Source: Gemmatimonadales bacterium
Lineage (GTDB): Bacteria > Gemmatimonadota > Gemmatimonadetes > Gemmatimonadales > GWC2-71-9
DNA: 7,888 nt
NCBI GenBank assembly: GCA_013813145.1
Contig: JACCSE010000061.1
Location: 1-7,888, forward strand
Direction: 5' to 3'
How positions within the stretch are numbered: position 1 is the stretch's first letter; each line of letters begins with the position of its first letter. The notes under the pieces are model-generated. The model ran no database searches. It was not told the DNA's origin and saw only the letters and a list, made by a program, of their open reading frames with translations. This document shows positions 1 through 6,846 of this stretch, piece after piece. Made by a program: the position numbers and the translations under genes.

Positions 1-1100
1 GGGGCGGCGAGGATGGAGTCGCGGCAGAGGAAATCGACCTTGATCTGCATCGGGTAGCCCAGCCACCCGAAGATGTCGATGTTGTCCCAGCCTTCTTTGT
101 TGTCGCCCCGAGGCGGATAGTAGTTGATCCGCACCTTGTGGAAGATCTTGCCGTACAGCTCCGGGTAGAGCTGCGGCTGGAGGATGTACTCCAGGACGCC
201 CAGCTTCGACTCTTCCTTGGTCTTGAAGCTCTCCGGATCGTCCAGCACCTCGCCGTCCCGGTTGCCGAGAATGTTGGTGGAGTACCAGCCAGCCACACCG
301 AGCATCCGGGCCTTGAACATGGGCGCCAGCACGGTCTTCACCAGGGTCTGCCCGGTCTTGAAGTCCTTGCCCCCGATCGGCACGCCCCGGTCCCGGGCGA
401 GCTGCTCCATCGCCGGGAAGTCGCAGGTGAGGTTGGGCGCGCCGTTGGCGAAGGGCACCCCTTCCTGAAGGGCGGCGTAGGCGTAGAGCATCGAGGGGGC
501 GATCGAAGCGTCGTTCGCGTCGAGCGCCTTCTCGAACGCCTCCAGGGTCCAATGCGACGGCCCCGGGCTGATGAAGATCTCGGTGGAGGCGCACCAGACC
601 ATGACCAGGCGGTCGCAGTTGTGCTTGGCTTTAAAGTCGCGGATGTCCTTGCGCAGCGCCTCGGCCAGATCCCGCTTGGTGTTCCCGGTCTTGACGTTGC
701 TGCCCTCGAGCCGCTTGACGTAGCCTTGGTCGAACACCGCCGGCATCGGCTCCAGCGCCCGGAGGAAGTCGCCGATCGGCTCCAGGTGCTCGTGGCGGTC
801 CAGCACGCCGGCGTTCACCGCGGCGGCGTAGGCGTCGTCGGGCACCGGGTCCCAGGCGCCGAAAACCAGGTCGTCCAGCGCAGCGAGGGGGGCGAAGTCG
901 CGGATCAGCGGGGCCCGGCCCTCGGTGCGCTTGCCCAGGCGGATCGTGCCCATCTGGGTCAGCGATCCGATGGGCTTGGCGGCACCCCGCCGGATGTTCT
1001 CCACGCCGGCGACGAACGTGGTCGCCACCGCGCCGAGCCCCACGCAGAGAACCCCCAGCTTCCCGTTGGCCGGCGCGATGGGCCGGATCTGATCAGCCAC
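1..1100 (-). CDS. ino1: inositol-3-phosphate synthase (myo-inositol-1-phosphate synthase), 3' end cut off by the window
   Basis: NAD-dependent cytoplasmic enzyme that converts glucose 6-phosphate to 1D-myo-inositol 3-phosphate. The 366 visible residues begin with a Rossmann glycine-rich stretch, KLGVLCVGLGAVATT (14-28). Family blocks follow: VWCASTEIF (168-176), the active-site loop GGKDFKTGQT (243-252), GWYSTNILGNRDG (271-283) and NIDIFGWLGYPMQIKVDF (340-357). The reading frame is still open at the window edge in the segment FLCRDSILAA. Relatives continue from there with an APL-type helix, so I estimate roughly 60-70 residues are missing. The start is GTG at 1100, with AAAGGA about 8 nt upstream, inside the end of the preceding gene. 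A TTG 6 nt earlier would sit too close to that ribosome site. Only 2 bp separate it from the phosphatidyltransferase stop codon, so the two are almost certainly co-transcribed and probably translationally coupled. The family assignment is firm; the exact lipid pathway is inferred from the neighbour. Confidence 0.95.
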   Translation of the reverse strand, partial: MADQIRPIAPANGKLGVLCVGLGAVATTFVAGVENIRRGAAKPIGSLTQMGTIRLGKRTEGRAPLIRDFAPLAALDDLVFGAWDPVPDDAYAAAVNAGVLDRHEHLEPIGDFLRALEPMPAVFDQGYVKRLEGSNVKTGNTKRDLAEALRKDIRDFKAKHNCDRLVMVWCASTEIFISPGPSHWTLEAFEKALDANDASIAPSMLYAYAALQEGVPFANGAPNLTCDFPAMEQLARDRGVPIGGKDFKTGQTLVKTVLAPMFKARMLGVAGWYSTNILGNRDGEVLDDPESFKTKEESKLGVLEYILQPQLYPELYGKIFHKVRINYYPPRGDNKEGWDNIDIFGWLGYPMQIKVDFLCRDSILAA

Positions 1101-1102
1101 GC

Positions 1103-1783
1103 TCAACGTCCTTTGGCGAGAGAATCCAGCGGCGCCCGCTCGACGCTGCGGATCCGCGGCTCGGCCCCCACTCGATCGGCGGTGCGGTAGACGTAGACGA
1201 ACCGCTGGACCACCGTGATGGTGGACGCGACGGCGAGCAACGCCACAACCCCTTCGATCACCAGCGCCCGGGGCCCCGCTCCCACGAGGAGCGAGACCAC
1301 CCCGAGCCCCAGGATCCGTTCCGCCCGCTGCGCGATGCCCACCTTGCAGTCCAGCCCCAGCCCTTCGGCCCGCGCCCGCGCGTACGACACCAGCAGCGAG
1401 CTCAGGATCGCGACCATACAGATGATGACCGCTGGGGCTCGGAAGGCGACATCCGGCGCCAGCAGGAGATACGCGCCGATGCCGATGAAGGTGGCCCCGT
1501 CGCCGACCCGGTCGAGGGTGGAGTCGTAGAACGCGCCGAATCGGGTGACCATGGCCCCTCCGCGGGCCACCTGCCCGTCGAGGGTGTCGGCCAGACCGCT
1601 GAGCAGCAGCAATGCCCCACCCAGGTGGATGTGGCCCAGGCCATAGGCCAGCGCCGAGACCAGAACCAACCCGGTCCCAACCGTGGTGATGGCGTTCGGC
1701 CGCACTCCGGCGCGGATCAGCCGCTCGACCAGCGGATTGACCGTGGCGTAGAACGGCTTCTCCAGTGCACCCAGCAACTTCAC
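1103..1783 (-). CDS. CDP-alcohol phosphatidyltransferase, probable phosphatidylinositol phosphate synthase
   Basis: Integral membrane enzyme of 226 residues. It carries the complete CDP-alcohol phosphotransferase signature D-x2-DG-x2-AR-x8-G-x3-D-x3-D: D66, D69-G70, A73-R74, G83, D87 and D91, which bind the metal and the CDP-lipid. Hydrophobic segments lie near residues 33-65, 97-110, 117-134, 157-172 and 174-193. The segment GIAQRAERILGLG (149-161) resembles the PgsA/phosphatidylinositol-phosphate-synthase branch. I start it at GTG 1783, with GAGGA 10 nt upstream. An ATG at 1927 is also in frame, but it would add a low-complexity Arg/Ala/Pro leader running into the intergenic palindrome. The downstream inositol-3-phosphate synthase, 2 bp away, supplies the phosphorylated inositol this branch uses, so CDP-diacylglycerol plus inositol 3-phosphate giving phosphatidylinositol phosphate is the best guess. 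Phosphatidylglycerophosphate synthase or another head-group transferase cannot be excluded from sequence alone. No phosphatase for the product is visible in the window. Confidence 0.88.
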   Translation of the reverse strand: MKLLGALEKPFYATVNPLVERLIRAGVRPNAITTVGTGLVLVSALAYGLGHIHLGGALLLLSGLADTLDGQVARGGAMVTRFGAFYDSTLDRVGDGATFIGIGAYLLLAPDVAFRAPAVIICMVAILSSLLVSYARARAEGLGLDCKVGIAQRAERILGLGVVSLLVGAGPRALVIEGVVALLAVASTITVVQRFVYVYRTADRVGAEPRIRSVERAPLDSLAKGR

Positions 1784-1852
1784 TTCGTGTGTGTCCTCAG
1801 CAGAAGCCCAGGGATGGCGCCGAGCGGAGCCCCCAACCGTTTGCCGGGCGAA

Positions 1853-1881
1853 AGGATAACCGGCAGAACCGGGTAGGGCAA
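1853..1881 (-). promoter_or_regulatory. candidate sigma70-type promoter for the inositol-lipid operon
   Basis: On the minus strand, TTGCCC (1881-1876, 4 of 6 to the -35 consensus) is followed after exactly 17 nt by TATCCT (1858-1853, 4 of 6 to the -10 consensus). This lies 70 nt upstream of the chosen GTG start of the phosphatidyltransferase gene and just downstream of the palindromic element. Transcription from here would give a leader of roughly 60 nt containing the GAGGA ribosome site. Placement is good, but two 4-of-6 hexamers can arise by chance, so this is a suggestion only. Confidence 0.35.
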
Positions 1882-1890
1882 TTGAGGGAA

Positions 1891-2031
1891 GCAGCGGGCA
1901 GCGGCGCAGCAGGGCGGAGGCTGTCATCCGAGCGAAGCGAGGGATCTTCCTACCCGGGGTTCGATACCTGCGGAGAAGATCCCTCGCTTCGCTCGGGATG
2001 ACAGCGGCGTTGCTCCATTGCCGCCCGCTGC
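1891..2031. repeat. long imperfect palindromic intergenic element (REP/MITE-like)
   Basis: The core stem pairs 1921-1949 with 1975-2004. All 29 bases of the left arm match the right arm, which has one extra C as a bulge. The stem is built around CTGTCATCC and GAGCGAAGCGAGGGATCTTC, and the loop is 25 nt. A second, outer stem pairs GCAGCGGGCAGC (1891-1902) with GCCGCCCGCTGC (2020-2031), with one mismatch. The region between the two stems shows no pairing I could see. The element lies between the namZ stop codon and the inositol-lipid operon. No T-run follows on the minus strand, so it is not a textbook intrinsic terminator. A core of this kind (GAGCGAAGCGAGGGATC) is, to my knowledge, a common dispersed intergenic repeat in several high-GC soil phyla. 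Only one copy is visible here, so dispersal cannot be shown. It has no coding capacity of its own. Confidence 0.8.
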
Positions 2032-2035
2032 CCCG

Positions 2036-3271
2036 TTACTCCGGGTAGATCAGCACCGCCCTCCTCCGGTCCCGAAACCACCCTAGTCGCTCTCGCCAGT
2101 TCCGCACGATCGCCGCCGGCTCCGACCCGCTCTCGATCGATTCCCGCAGCACCGCCGTCCCGGCCAACCGATCGAAATGGGCCGGGATCCAGCGGAACTC
2201 GCCCGCGTGATAGGTGTGAAGCAAAGCCAGCAGGTGGACGGCGGTGACGGTCGGGTCGTAGGTGTCGCGGTCGGTCACCTCCACCCGGATGCCGTACAGC
2301 AGCGTGTCAGAGTACTTTCCGTCGCCCGGCCGCGTGGGCCTGAAGGTGACGCCCCGAAAGCTGACTCCCGGCAGCCCCTCGTCTCGCACCAACGCCAGCA
2401 CCGCCGCCGTGTCCAGCCATGGGGCCCCGATCTGCTGGAACGGCGCATCCGACCCCCGGCCCACCGACAGGTTGGTGCCCTCGAACAGGCAGGTGCCCGG
2501 ATAGTGATACAGGCTTTCCAGCGAAGGTAGATTGGGACTCGGAGCTATGAACGGCAGTCCCGTTCGGTCGAACGGCACCGACCGGCGCCAGCCGGCGGCC
2601 GGCACGACGGTGAGGTCCACATCGATCGCCAGATCGGCGGCGGCCAGACGGGCCAGCTCGCCCAGCGTCATTCCGTGGCGCATCGGAATGGCGAGCTGCC
2701 CGACGGTGGTGATGAACGCCGGCTCCAGCACGTTTCCCTGCACCAGCCCGTCGATTGGGTTGGGCCGGTCGAGCACAACGACGGCGACCCGGCTCCGCCC
2801 CGCCGCCTTCATGACCTGGATGGTGGTGAAGAGCCAGGTGTAGTAGCGCGCGCCCACGTCCTGAAGATCCAGCAGCAGCACGTCGATACCCGACAGCATC
2901 TCGGGGGTGGGGGCGGAAGTCCGGCCGTAAAGACTATAGATTGGAAGACCGGTGGCCGAATCGACCGACGACGCAATGGCGGCGCCCGGGTCGGCCGCCC
3001 CGCGGAACCCGTGCTCCGGGCTGAACAGCGCCACGAGCCGGACCCCCGCCGTCCGTAGCCGCACCACGTCGCTGATCCCGTCCGCGTCCACGCCGGTCTG
3101 GTTGGTCACCAGACCGACCCGCCGGTCGCGGACCAGATGCATGCTGTCGGAGAGCAGCACCTCGATTCCCGGTCGCACCGACACCGGCTCGGGGGCCTGG
3201 GCCTTGGGCCCCGGGGCGGAGCATCCCAGCGACCAGCCCCAGAGACCCAGCAGAACGAGAGATCTGTGCAC
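2036..3271 (-). CDS. namZ: exo-beta-N-acetylmuramidase NamZ (DUF1343 / GH171), probable lipoprotein
   Basis: This 411-residue protein carries the DUF1343 landmarks in order: GLVTNQTG (53-60), LFSPEHGFRG (82-91), LLLDLQDVGARYYTW (132-146), VLDRPNP (167-173), RHGMTLGELA (198-207), PSPNLPS (244-250) and LFEGTNLSVGRGSDAPFQQ (262-280). The Bacillus subtilis member (YbbC) releases MurNAc from the non-reducing end of peptidoglycan disaccharides and glycan fragments; E86 in SPEHG is a plausible catalytic acid, by inference. The N-terminus has an Arg and a hydrophobic stretch ending WSLGC (Cys17), then a Pro-rich linker. This is an acceptable but non-canonical lipobox, with Ser at -3. The start GTG 3271 is supported by GAGGAG (3283-3278) six nt upstream and by the signal peptide. 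The first six bases overlap the divergent nagZ start. Pairing with nagZ, as in B. subtilis, strongly supports the function. Transcription runs toward the inositol-lipid genes, but 252 bp and a palindrome intervene. Confidence 0.93.
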   Translation of the reverse strand: MHRSLVLLGLWGWSLGCSAPGPKAQAPEPVSVRPGIEVLLSDSMHLVRDRRVGLVTNQTGVDADGISDVVRLRTAGVRLVALFSPEHGFRGAADPGAAIASSVDSATGLPIYSLYGRTSAPTPEMLSGIDVLLLDLQDVGARYYTWLFTTIQVMKAAGRSRVAVVVLDRPNPIDGLVQGNVLEPAFITTVGQLAIPMRHGMTLGELARLAAADLAIDVDLTVVPAAGWRRSVPFDRTGLPFIAPSPNLPSLESLYHYPGTCLFEGTNLSVGRGSDAPFQQIGAPWLDTAAVLALVRDEGLPGVSFRGVTFRPTRPGDGKYSDTLLYGIRVEVTDRDTYDPTVTAVHLLALLHTYHAGEFRWIPAHFDRLAGTAVLRESIESGSEPAAIVRNWRERLGWFRDRRRAVLIYPE

Positions 3272-3283
3272 GCCAAGCTCCTC
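3257..3283. promoter_or_regulatory. shared divergent translation-start region of namZ and nagZ
   Basis: The two start codons overlap within GTGCAC (3266-3271), a perfect palindrome that reads GTG-CAC on each strand, so both proteins start Met-His. The namZ ribosome site is GAGGAG on the minus strand (3283-3278), spacer 6. It lies inside nagZ codons for the signal peptide. The nagZ site is a poorer GAGAG (3257-3261), spacer 4, inside the namZ signal-peptide codons. There is no non-coding DNA between the genes, so promoters for each must lie within the coding part of the other. I found no convincing -35/-10 pair for either. Confidence 0.75.
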
Positions 3284-5011
3284 GCGATCGTGATGGTACT
3301 GCTCGCTGCCTGCGCTCCGGCGCAGCCGGGGACGACCCCTGCCTCTCCCTTTCCTCCATCCCCCATACCGATCGACGACGACCCCGAGGCGCTGCTCGGC
3401 GCCATGTCCACCCGCGACAAGATCGCCCAGCTCGTGATGCCGTGGATTCCGGGGACCTACGCCGCGTACGACGACGAGACCTTCGAGCGGTTACAGGCGT
3501 GGGTGGACGAGCTGCGCGTCGGCGGGCTCATCGTCTCGGTCGGGTCGCCGCTGGATATCGCGGCCAAGCTCAACCGCCTTCAGGAAAGCTCCGCCCTTCC
3601 ACTCCTCATCGGCTCGGATCTGGAGGGGGGAACCAGCATCCGCTTCAACGGTGGCACACCGCTGCCTCCCAATATGGGCGTGGCCGCCGGTGGGAGCGAC
3701 TCGGCCGCGTACCTGATGGGCCGGATCACCGCGCTCGAGGCGCGGGCGGTGGGCGTGCACCTCGTCTTCGCCCCGGTCGCGGACGTCAACAACAATCCCG
3801 GCAATCCCATCATCAACACCCGCTCGTTCGGCGAAGACCCGGCCACCGTCGGCCGGTTCGTCGCGGCGGAGGTTCGGGGGCTTCAGGACCACGGCGTCCT
3901 CGCGACCGCGAAGCACTTTCCCGGACACGGAGACACCGGAACCGACTCGCACCTCGCCCTGCCGGTCATCGCCTCGGACTGGGCCCGCCTCGACTCCATC
4001 GAGCTGGTGCCGTTCCGCGCCGCCGTCGCCGCCGGCGTTGACGTGGTAATGTCCGCCCACATCGCGCTCCCGTCGATCGATCCGGGCGAGTTGCGCCCCG
4101 GAACGGTCGCCCCGGGCATTCTCACCGGTGTGCTCCGGGATTCGCTGGGGTTCCGCGGCATGGTGGTGACCGACGCGCTCAACATGGCCGGAGTCGCCAA
4201 CGCCTACGGCGCCGGCGCGGCGGTGCGGGCCTTCCTGGCCGGCGCCGACCTGCTGCTCCAGCCCGCCGATCCTCGAGAGGCCATCGACGCGATGGCCGCC
4301 GCCGTCGGGCGCGGTGAGATCACGGCCGAGCGCCTGGATCGCTCGGTCCGGCGGGTGCTCCAGGCCAAGCGCGACCTCGGCCTGTTCCGTCGCCCTACCG
4401 TGCCGCTCGACAGCGTGCCGGGCGTCGTCGGAAACGCGGAGTTCCAGGGCGCGGCGCGGGAGATGGCCCAACGTTCCATCGTGATGGTGAAGGACGTGGG
4501 CGGCACCGTCCACGGCCTCCGCGGAACGCGGCCGCCGCTCACCCTGGTCGCCTACGGTGAGGACGACAACCGCACGATCGGGACGGTGCTGGCCGGCGAG
4601 CTGCGCGCGGCGGGCTTCCCGGTCACTCTCTTTCGGCTCTGGCCGGCAAGCGGTCCCGCGAGCTACGACTCCGCCGCCGCCGCGATCGGCCGCGGCCGGA
4701 TCGCGCTCTTCGCCACCGCCGATCGCCCGGTCGCGGGGCGTGGCTCGATCGGTCTTCCCGGGCCGCTGACCGCGCTCCTGTCGGCCACCGCGCCCGCGCG
4801 CCCGACCATCCTCGTCTCGCTGGGGAATCCCTATCTTATTTCGGAGCTTCCCGAAATCGGCTCGTACCTGATCGGCTGGCGCGCCAACTCGGTAACCGAA
4901 CGGGCCGTCGCGCGTGCGCTCGCCGGCACCGCGGCGATCACCGGCCGCCTGCCCATCGGGATTCCGCCGGCCTACCCGCGGGGATGGGGAGTGATGCGCC
5001 GGGTTCCGTAG
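3266..5011 (+). CDS. nagZ: beta-N-acetylglucosaminidase NagZ (GH3), probable lipoprotein
   Basis: Glycoside hydrolase family 3 enzyme of 581 residues that removes GlcNAc from the non-reducing end of peptidoglycan fragments. The NagZ hallmark KHFPGHGDTGTDSH spans 216-229, with the D227/H229 acid-base dyad. The nucleophile is D303 in GMVVTDALNM. The substrate-loop segment NTRSFGEDP (184-192) is intact. A C-terminal alpha/beta domain (about 415-581) makes it the two-domain, B. subtilis type rather than the short cytoplasmic E. coli type. The start is GTG 3266. From there a short n-region (one Lys) and a hydrophobic core end in the lipobox LAAC (Cys16), followed by a Pro-rich linker. An ATG at 3137 is in frame, but it adds 43 residues of charged antisense-like sequence and would bury the signal peptide. 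The ribosome site is weak (GAGAG, only about 4 nt from GTG). It is divergent from and overlaps namZ, and is followed after 24 bp by a symporter gene. Confidence 0.94.
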   Translation: MHAKLLAIVMVLLAACAPAQPGTTPASPFPPSPIPIDDDPEALLGAMSTRDKIAQLVMPWIPGTYAAYDDETFERLQAWVDELRVGGLIVSVGSPLDIAAKLNRLQESSALPLLIGSDLEGGTSIRFNGGTPLPPNMGVAAGGSDSAAYLMGRITALEARAVGVHLVFAPVADVNNNPGNPIINTRSFGEDPATVGRFVAAEVRGLQDHGVLATAKHFPGHGDTGTDSHLALPVIASDWARLDSIELVPFRAAVAAGVDVVMSAHIALPSIDPGELRPGTVAPGILTGVLRDSLGFRGMVVTDALNMAGVANAYGAGAAVRAFLAGADLLLQPADPREAIDAMAAAVGRGEITAERLDRSVRRVLQAKRDLGLFRRPTVPLDSVPGVVGNAEFQGAAREMAQRSIVMVKDVGGTVHGLRGTRPPLTLVAYGEDDNRTIGTVLAGELRAAGFPVTLFRLWPASGPASYDSAAAAIGRGRIALFATADRPVAGRGSIGLPGPLTALLSATAPARPTILVSLGNPYLISELPEIGSYLIGWRANSVTERAVARALAGTAAITGRLPIGIPPAYPRGWGVMRRVP

Positions 5012-5035
5012 CCGTCCACCGACCCAGGGGCTTCC

Positions 5036-6835
5036 ATGCATCTCGCGCTCTCCGATTGGCTGGTCGTCGCGCTCTACTTCGTCATCTCGGCCGGCATCGG
5101 GTTGGCCTACACCCGCCGCGGCGGGAGGTCGCTGGCCAACTACTTCGTATCCGGCCGCTCGCTCCCCTGGTGGCTCGCCGGCACCTCGATGGTGGCGACG
5201 ACGTTCGCCGCGGACACGCCGCTGGTGGTCGCCGGACTGGTGGCGAAGTACGGGGTCGCGGGCAACTGGCTCTGGTGGAACGGCGCGTTCTCCGGGGTGC
5301 TGACCGTCTTCTTCTTCTCCCGGCTCTGGCGCCGTGCCGGCGTGCTGACCGACGTCGAGTTCGCCGAGCTGCGCTATGGCGGCCGGCCCGCCGCCGTGCT
5401 CCGCGGCTTCCGCGCTCTCTACCTTGCTCTCCCGATCAACCTCATCATCATGGGCTGGGTCACCCGGGCGATGGTGACGATTCTCCAGATCACGCTCGAC
5501 GTGAACCCCTGGGTCGCGGCCCTCACGCTGTTCGGCGTCACGGCCGCCTACAGCGCGCTCTCGGGGCTCTGGGGCATCATCGTGACCGACGCGTTCCAGT
5601 TCGCCGTGGCGATGGGGGGCTCGATCCTGCTGGCGGTGCTCGCGGTGGAATCGGTGGGCGGCCTGGACAGCCTCGTCACCCGAGCCACCGCTCACTACGG
5701 CTCCACCGAGGCCGCCTTCAGCGTTATCCCGCCGACCGACCAGGCCTGGCTTCCGCTCTCGACGCTGCTGGTCTTCCTGGCGGTTCAGTGGTGGGCCGCC
5801 TGGTATCCGGGTCAGGAGCCGGGCGGCGGCGGCTACGTGGTCCAGCGAATCCTCTCGGCCAAGGACGAGCGCCACGGCCTGCTCGCCACCCTCTGGTTCA
5901 CCATCGCGCACTACGCGCTCCGGCCCTGGCCCTGGATCCTGGTCGGCTTCGTCGCCGTGCTCCAGTATCCCGGCCTCGCCAACCCGGAGGAGGGATACGT
6001 CCGGGTGATGGTGGATGTCCTGCCGTCGCCCTACAAGGGGCTGCTCCTCGCGGCATTCGCCGCGGCGTACATGAGCACGATCAGCACCCACCTGAATTGG
6101 GGCGCCTCCTACCTGGTGAACGACGTATACCTTCGCTTCCTCCGGCCCGATGCCGGCCCCCGGGCGCAGATCGTCGCGTCCCGCGTCGCCACCGTCGTGC
6201 TGATGGTCTGCTCGCTGATCGTCATGAGCTTCCTCAGCAGCGTCGAGCAGGGGTGGAAGCTGCTCATCGGGCTCGGAGCGGGCACCGGGCTGGTGTTCAT
6301 CCTCCGCTGGTACTGGTGGCGGGTGAACGCCTGGTCCGAGATCAGCGCCATGGCGGCGTCGTTCGTGACCTCAATGGTGCTCGCCACCTTCGGCTTCGAT
6401 CTGGGCGACGTCGGCAGCCCGGCCTACGCCCAGACCATGCTGATCACCGTGCTGGTGACGACCGGCGTCTGGCTCGGCGTCACCTTCCTGACCCCGCCCG
6501 AGTCCGCGGCCACGTTGGACCGCTTCTACCGGCAGGTCCGGCCGGGCGGCCCGGGGTGGCGCCGGGTGGCCGAGCGGCTGGGGTTCGCGGGCGACCGGGT
6601 CCCCGGGGGCGCGCTCTCCTGGGTCAACTGGGTTGCCGGGATAGTTTCGGTCTATTCGGCGGTGTTCGGGCTGGGGGCGGCGGTCACCGGCGCCCCGGTC
6701 CGGGGGTTGATCTACGGAGCGGTGTCGATCGCGGCTTTCCTGTTGATCCAGCGTAACTTACGTGCTGACGTGGTGCTCAACGCACGCGTTGACACGGAGG
6801 GCGGTTCCGGGTTAAGTTTGGAGCAATCCCGGTAA
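5036..6835 (+). CDS. sodium:solute symporter (SSS family), probably for wall-derived sugars
   Basis: Membrane transporter of 599 residues, with about 13 or more hydrophobic segments separated by short charged loops. SSS-family features are visible: the first helix (7-24), SLANYFVSGRSLPWWLAGTS (32-51), a probable first core helix with SMVATTFAAD (51-60), SALSGLWGIIVTDAFQF (173-189), and a helix-8 type segment AAYMSTISTHLNWGAS (343-358). There S347-T348 fall where vSGLT has its Na2-site serines. The protein is rich in Trp, including the pairs at 45-46, 80-81 and 252-253. The start ATG 5036 has AGGGG five nt upstream. It begins 24 bp after nagZ and ends 11 bp before the iron-sulfur carrier gene, so it is likely in one transcript with nagZ. 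Placement suggests uptake of GlcNAc, MurNAc or small muropeptides with sodium, but substrate cannot be read from the sequence. The last 28 codons use several codons rare elsewhere in the gene. Confidence 0.9.
   Translation: MHLALSDWLVVALYFVISAGIGLAYTRRGGRSLANYFVSGRSLPWWLAGTSMVATTFAADTPLVVAGLVAKYGVAGNWLWWNGAFSGVLTVFFFSRLWRRAGVLTDVEFAELRYGGRPAAVLRGFRALYLALPINLIIMGWVTRAMVTILQITLDVNPWVAALTLFGVTAAYSALSGLWGIIVTDAFQFAVAMGGSILLAVLAVESVGGLDSLVTRATAHYGSTEAAFSVIPPTDQAWLPLSTLLVFLAVQWWAAWYPGQEPGGGGYVVQRILSAKDERHGLLATLWFTIAHYALRPWPWILVGFVAVLQYPGLANPEEGYVRVMVDVLPSPYKGLLLAAFAAAYMSTISTHLNWGASYLVNDVYLRFLRPDAGPRAQIVASRVATVVLMVCSLIVMSFLSSVEQGWKLLIGLGAGTGLVFILRWYWWRVNAWSEISAMAASFVTSMVLATFGFDLGDVGSPAYAQTMLITVLVTTGVWLGVTFLTPPESAATLDRFYRQVRPGGPGWRRVAERLGFAGDRVPGGALSWVNWVAGIVSVYSAVFGLGAAVTGAPVRGLIYGAVSIAAFLLIQRNLRADVVLNARVDTEGGSGLSLEQSR
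6777..6817 (+). promoter_or_regulatory. operator-like dyad overlapping a candidate promoter for the iron-sulfur carrier gene
   Basis: TCAACGC-AC-GCGTTGA (6777-6792) is a perfect inverted repeat with 7-bp arms and a 2-bp centre. Flanking GTG (6773-6775) and CAC (6793-6795) extend it if one base is bulged. Its right arm overlaps a perfect TTGACA (6789-6794). With a 17-nt spacer, the -10 would be TTAAGT (6812-6817), which matches only 3 of 6, so activator dependence or chance are both possible. Transcription would begin about 20-25 nt before the ATG of the carrier gene. All of this sits inside the 3' end of the symporter gene. The DNA-binding partner is unknown, and the dyad does not look like a textbook IscR site. 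Confidence 0.4.
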
Positions 6836-6846
6836 GGAGACCGAGC

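Noticed and set aside
138..1190. A 350-codon open frame on the plus strand opposite inositol-3-phosphate synthase
   Set aside because: It is antisense to a gene with unmistakable conserved blocks; its product is low-complexity and has no recognisable motif or ribosome site.
1784..1927. An N-terminal extension of the phosphatidyltransferase from ATG 1927
   Set aside because: The added 48 residues are unlike the family, run into the intergenic palindrome, and bypass a well-spaced GAGGA before GTG 1783.
1921..2004. The core palindrome as an intrinsic terminator for namZ
   Set aside because: The stem is long, but no T-rich run follows it on the minus strand and the 25-nt loop is large, so it was annotated as a repeat. 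Some effect on transcription is not excluded.
3137..3265. An upstream ATG extension of nagZ by 43 residues
   Set aside because: The added sequence is charged and low-complexity, lies wholly antisense to namZ, and would bury a good lipoprotein signal peptide.
3272..3400. A promoter for namZ within the start of nagZ, with TACCAT as a -10
   Set aside because: TACCAT matches 4 of 6, but nothing resembling a -35 lies 16-18 nt upstream, so I could not support it.
3491..6091. An 866-codon open frame on the minus strand across nagZ and the first symporter
   Set aside because: Its product is rich in Arg, Gly, His and Glu with no domain or hydrophobic pattern, as expected for the antisense frame of high-GC genes. 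Both plus-strand genes beneath it have clear family motifs along their length.
4984..6756. A 590-codon plus-strand frame overlapping the symporter
   Set aside because: It is an Arg/Pro/Gly-rich alternate frame of the symporter, which itself has the membrane segments and family motifs.
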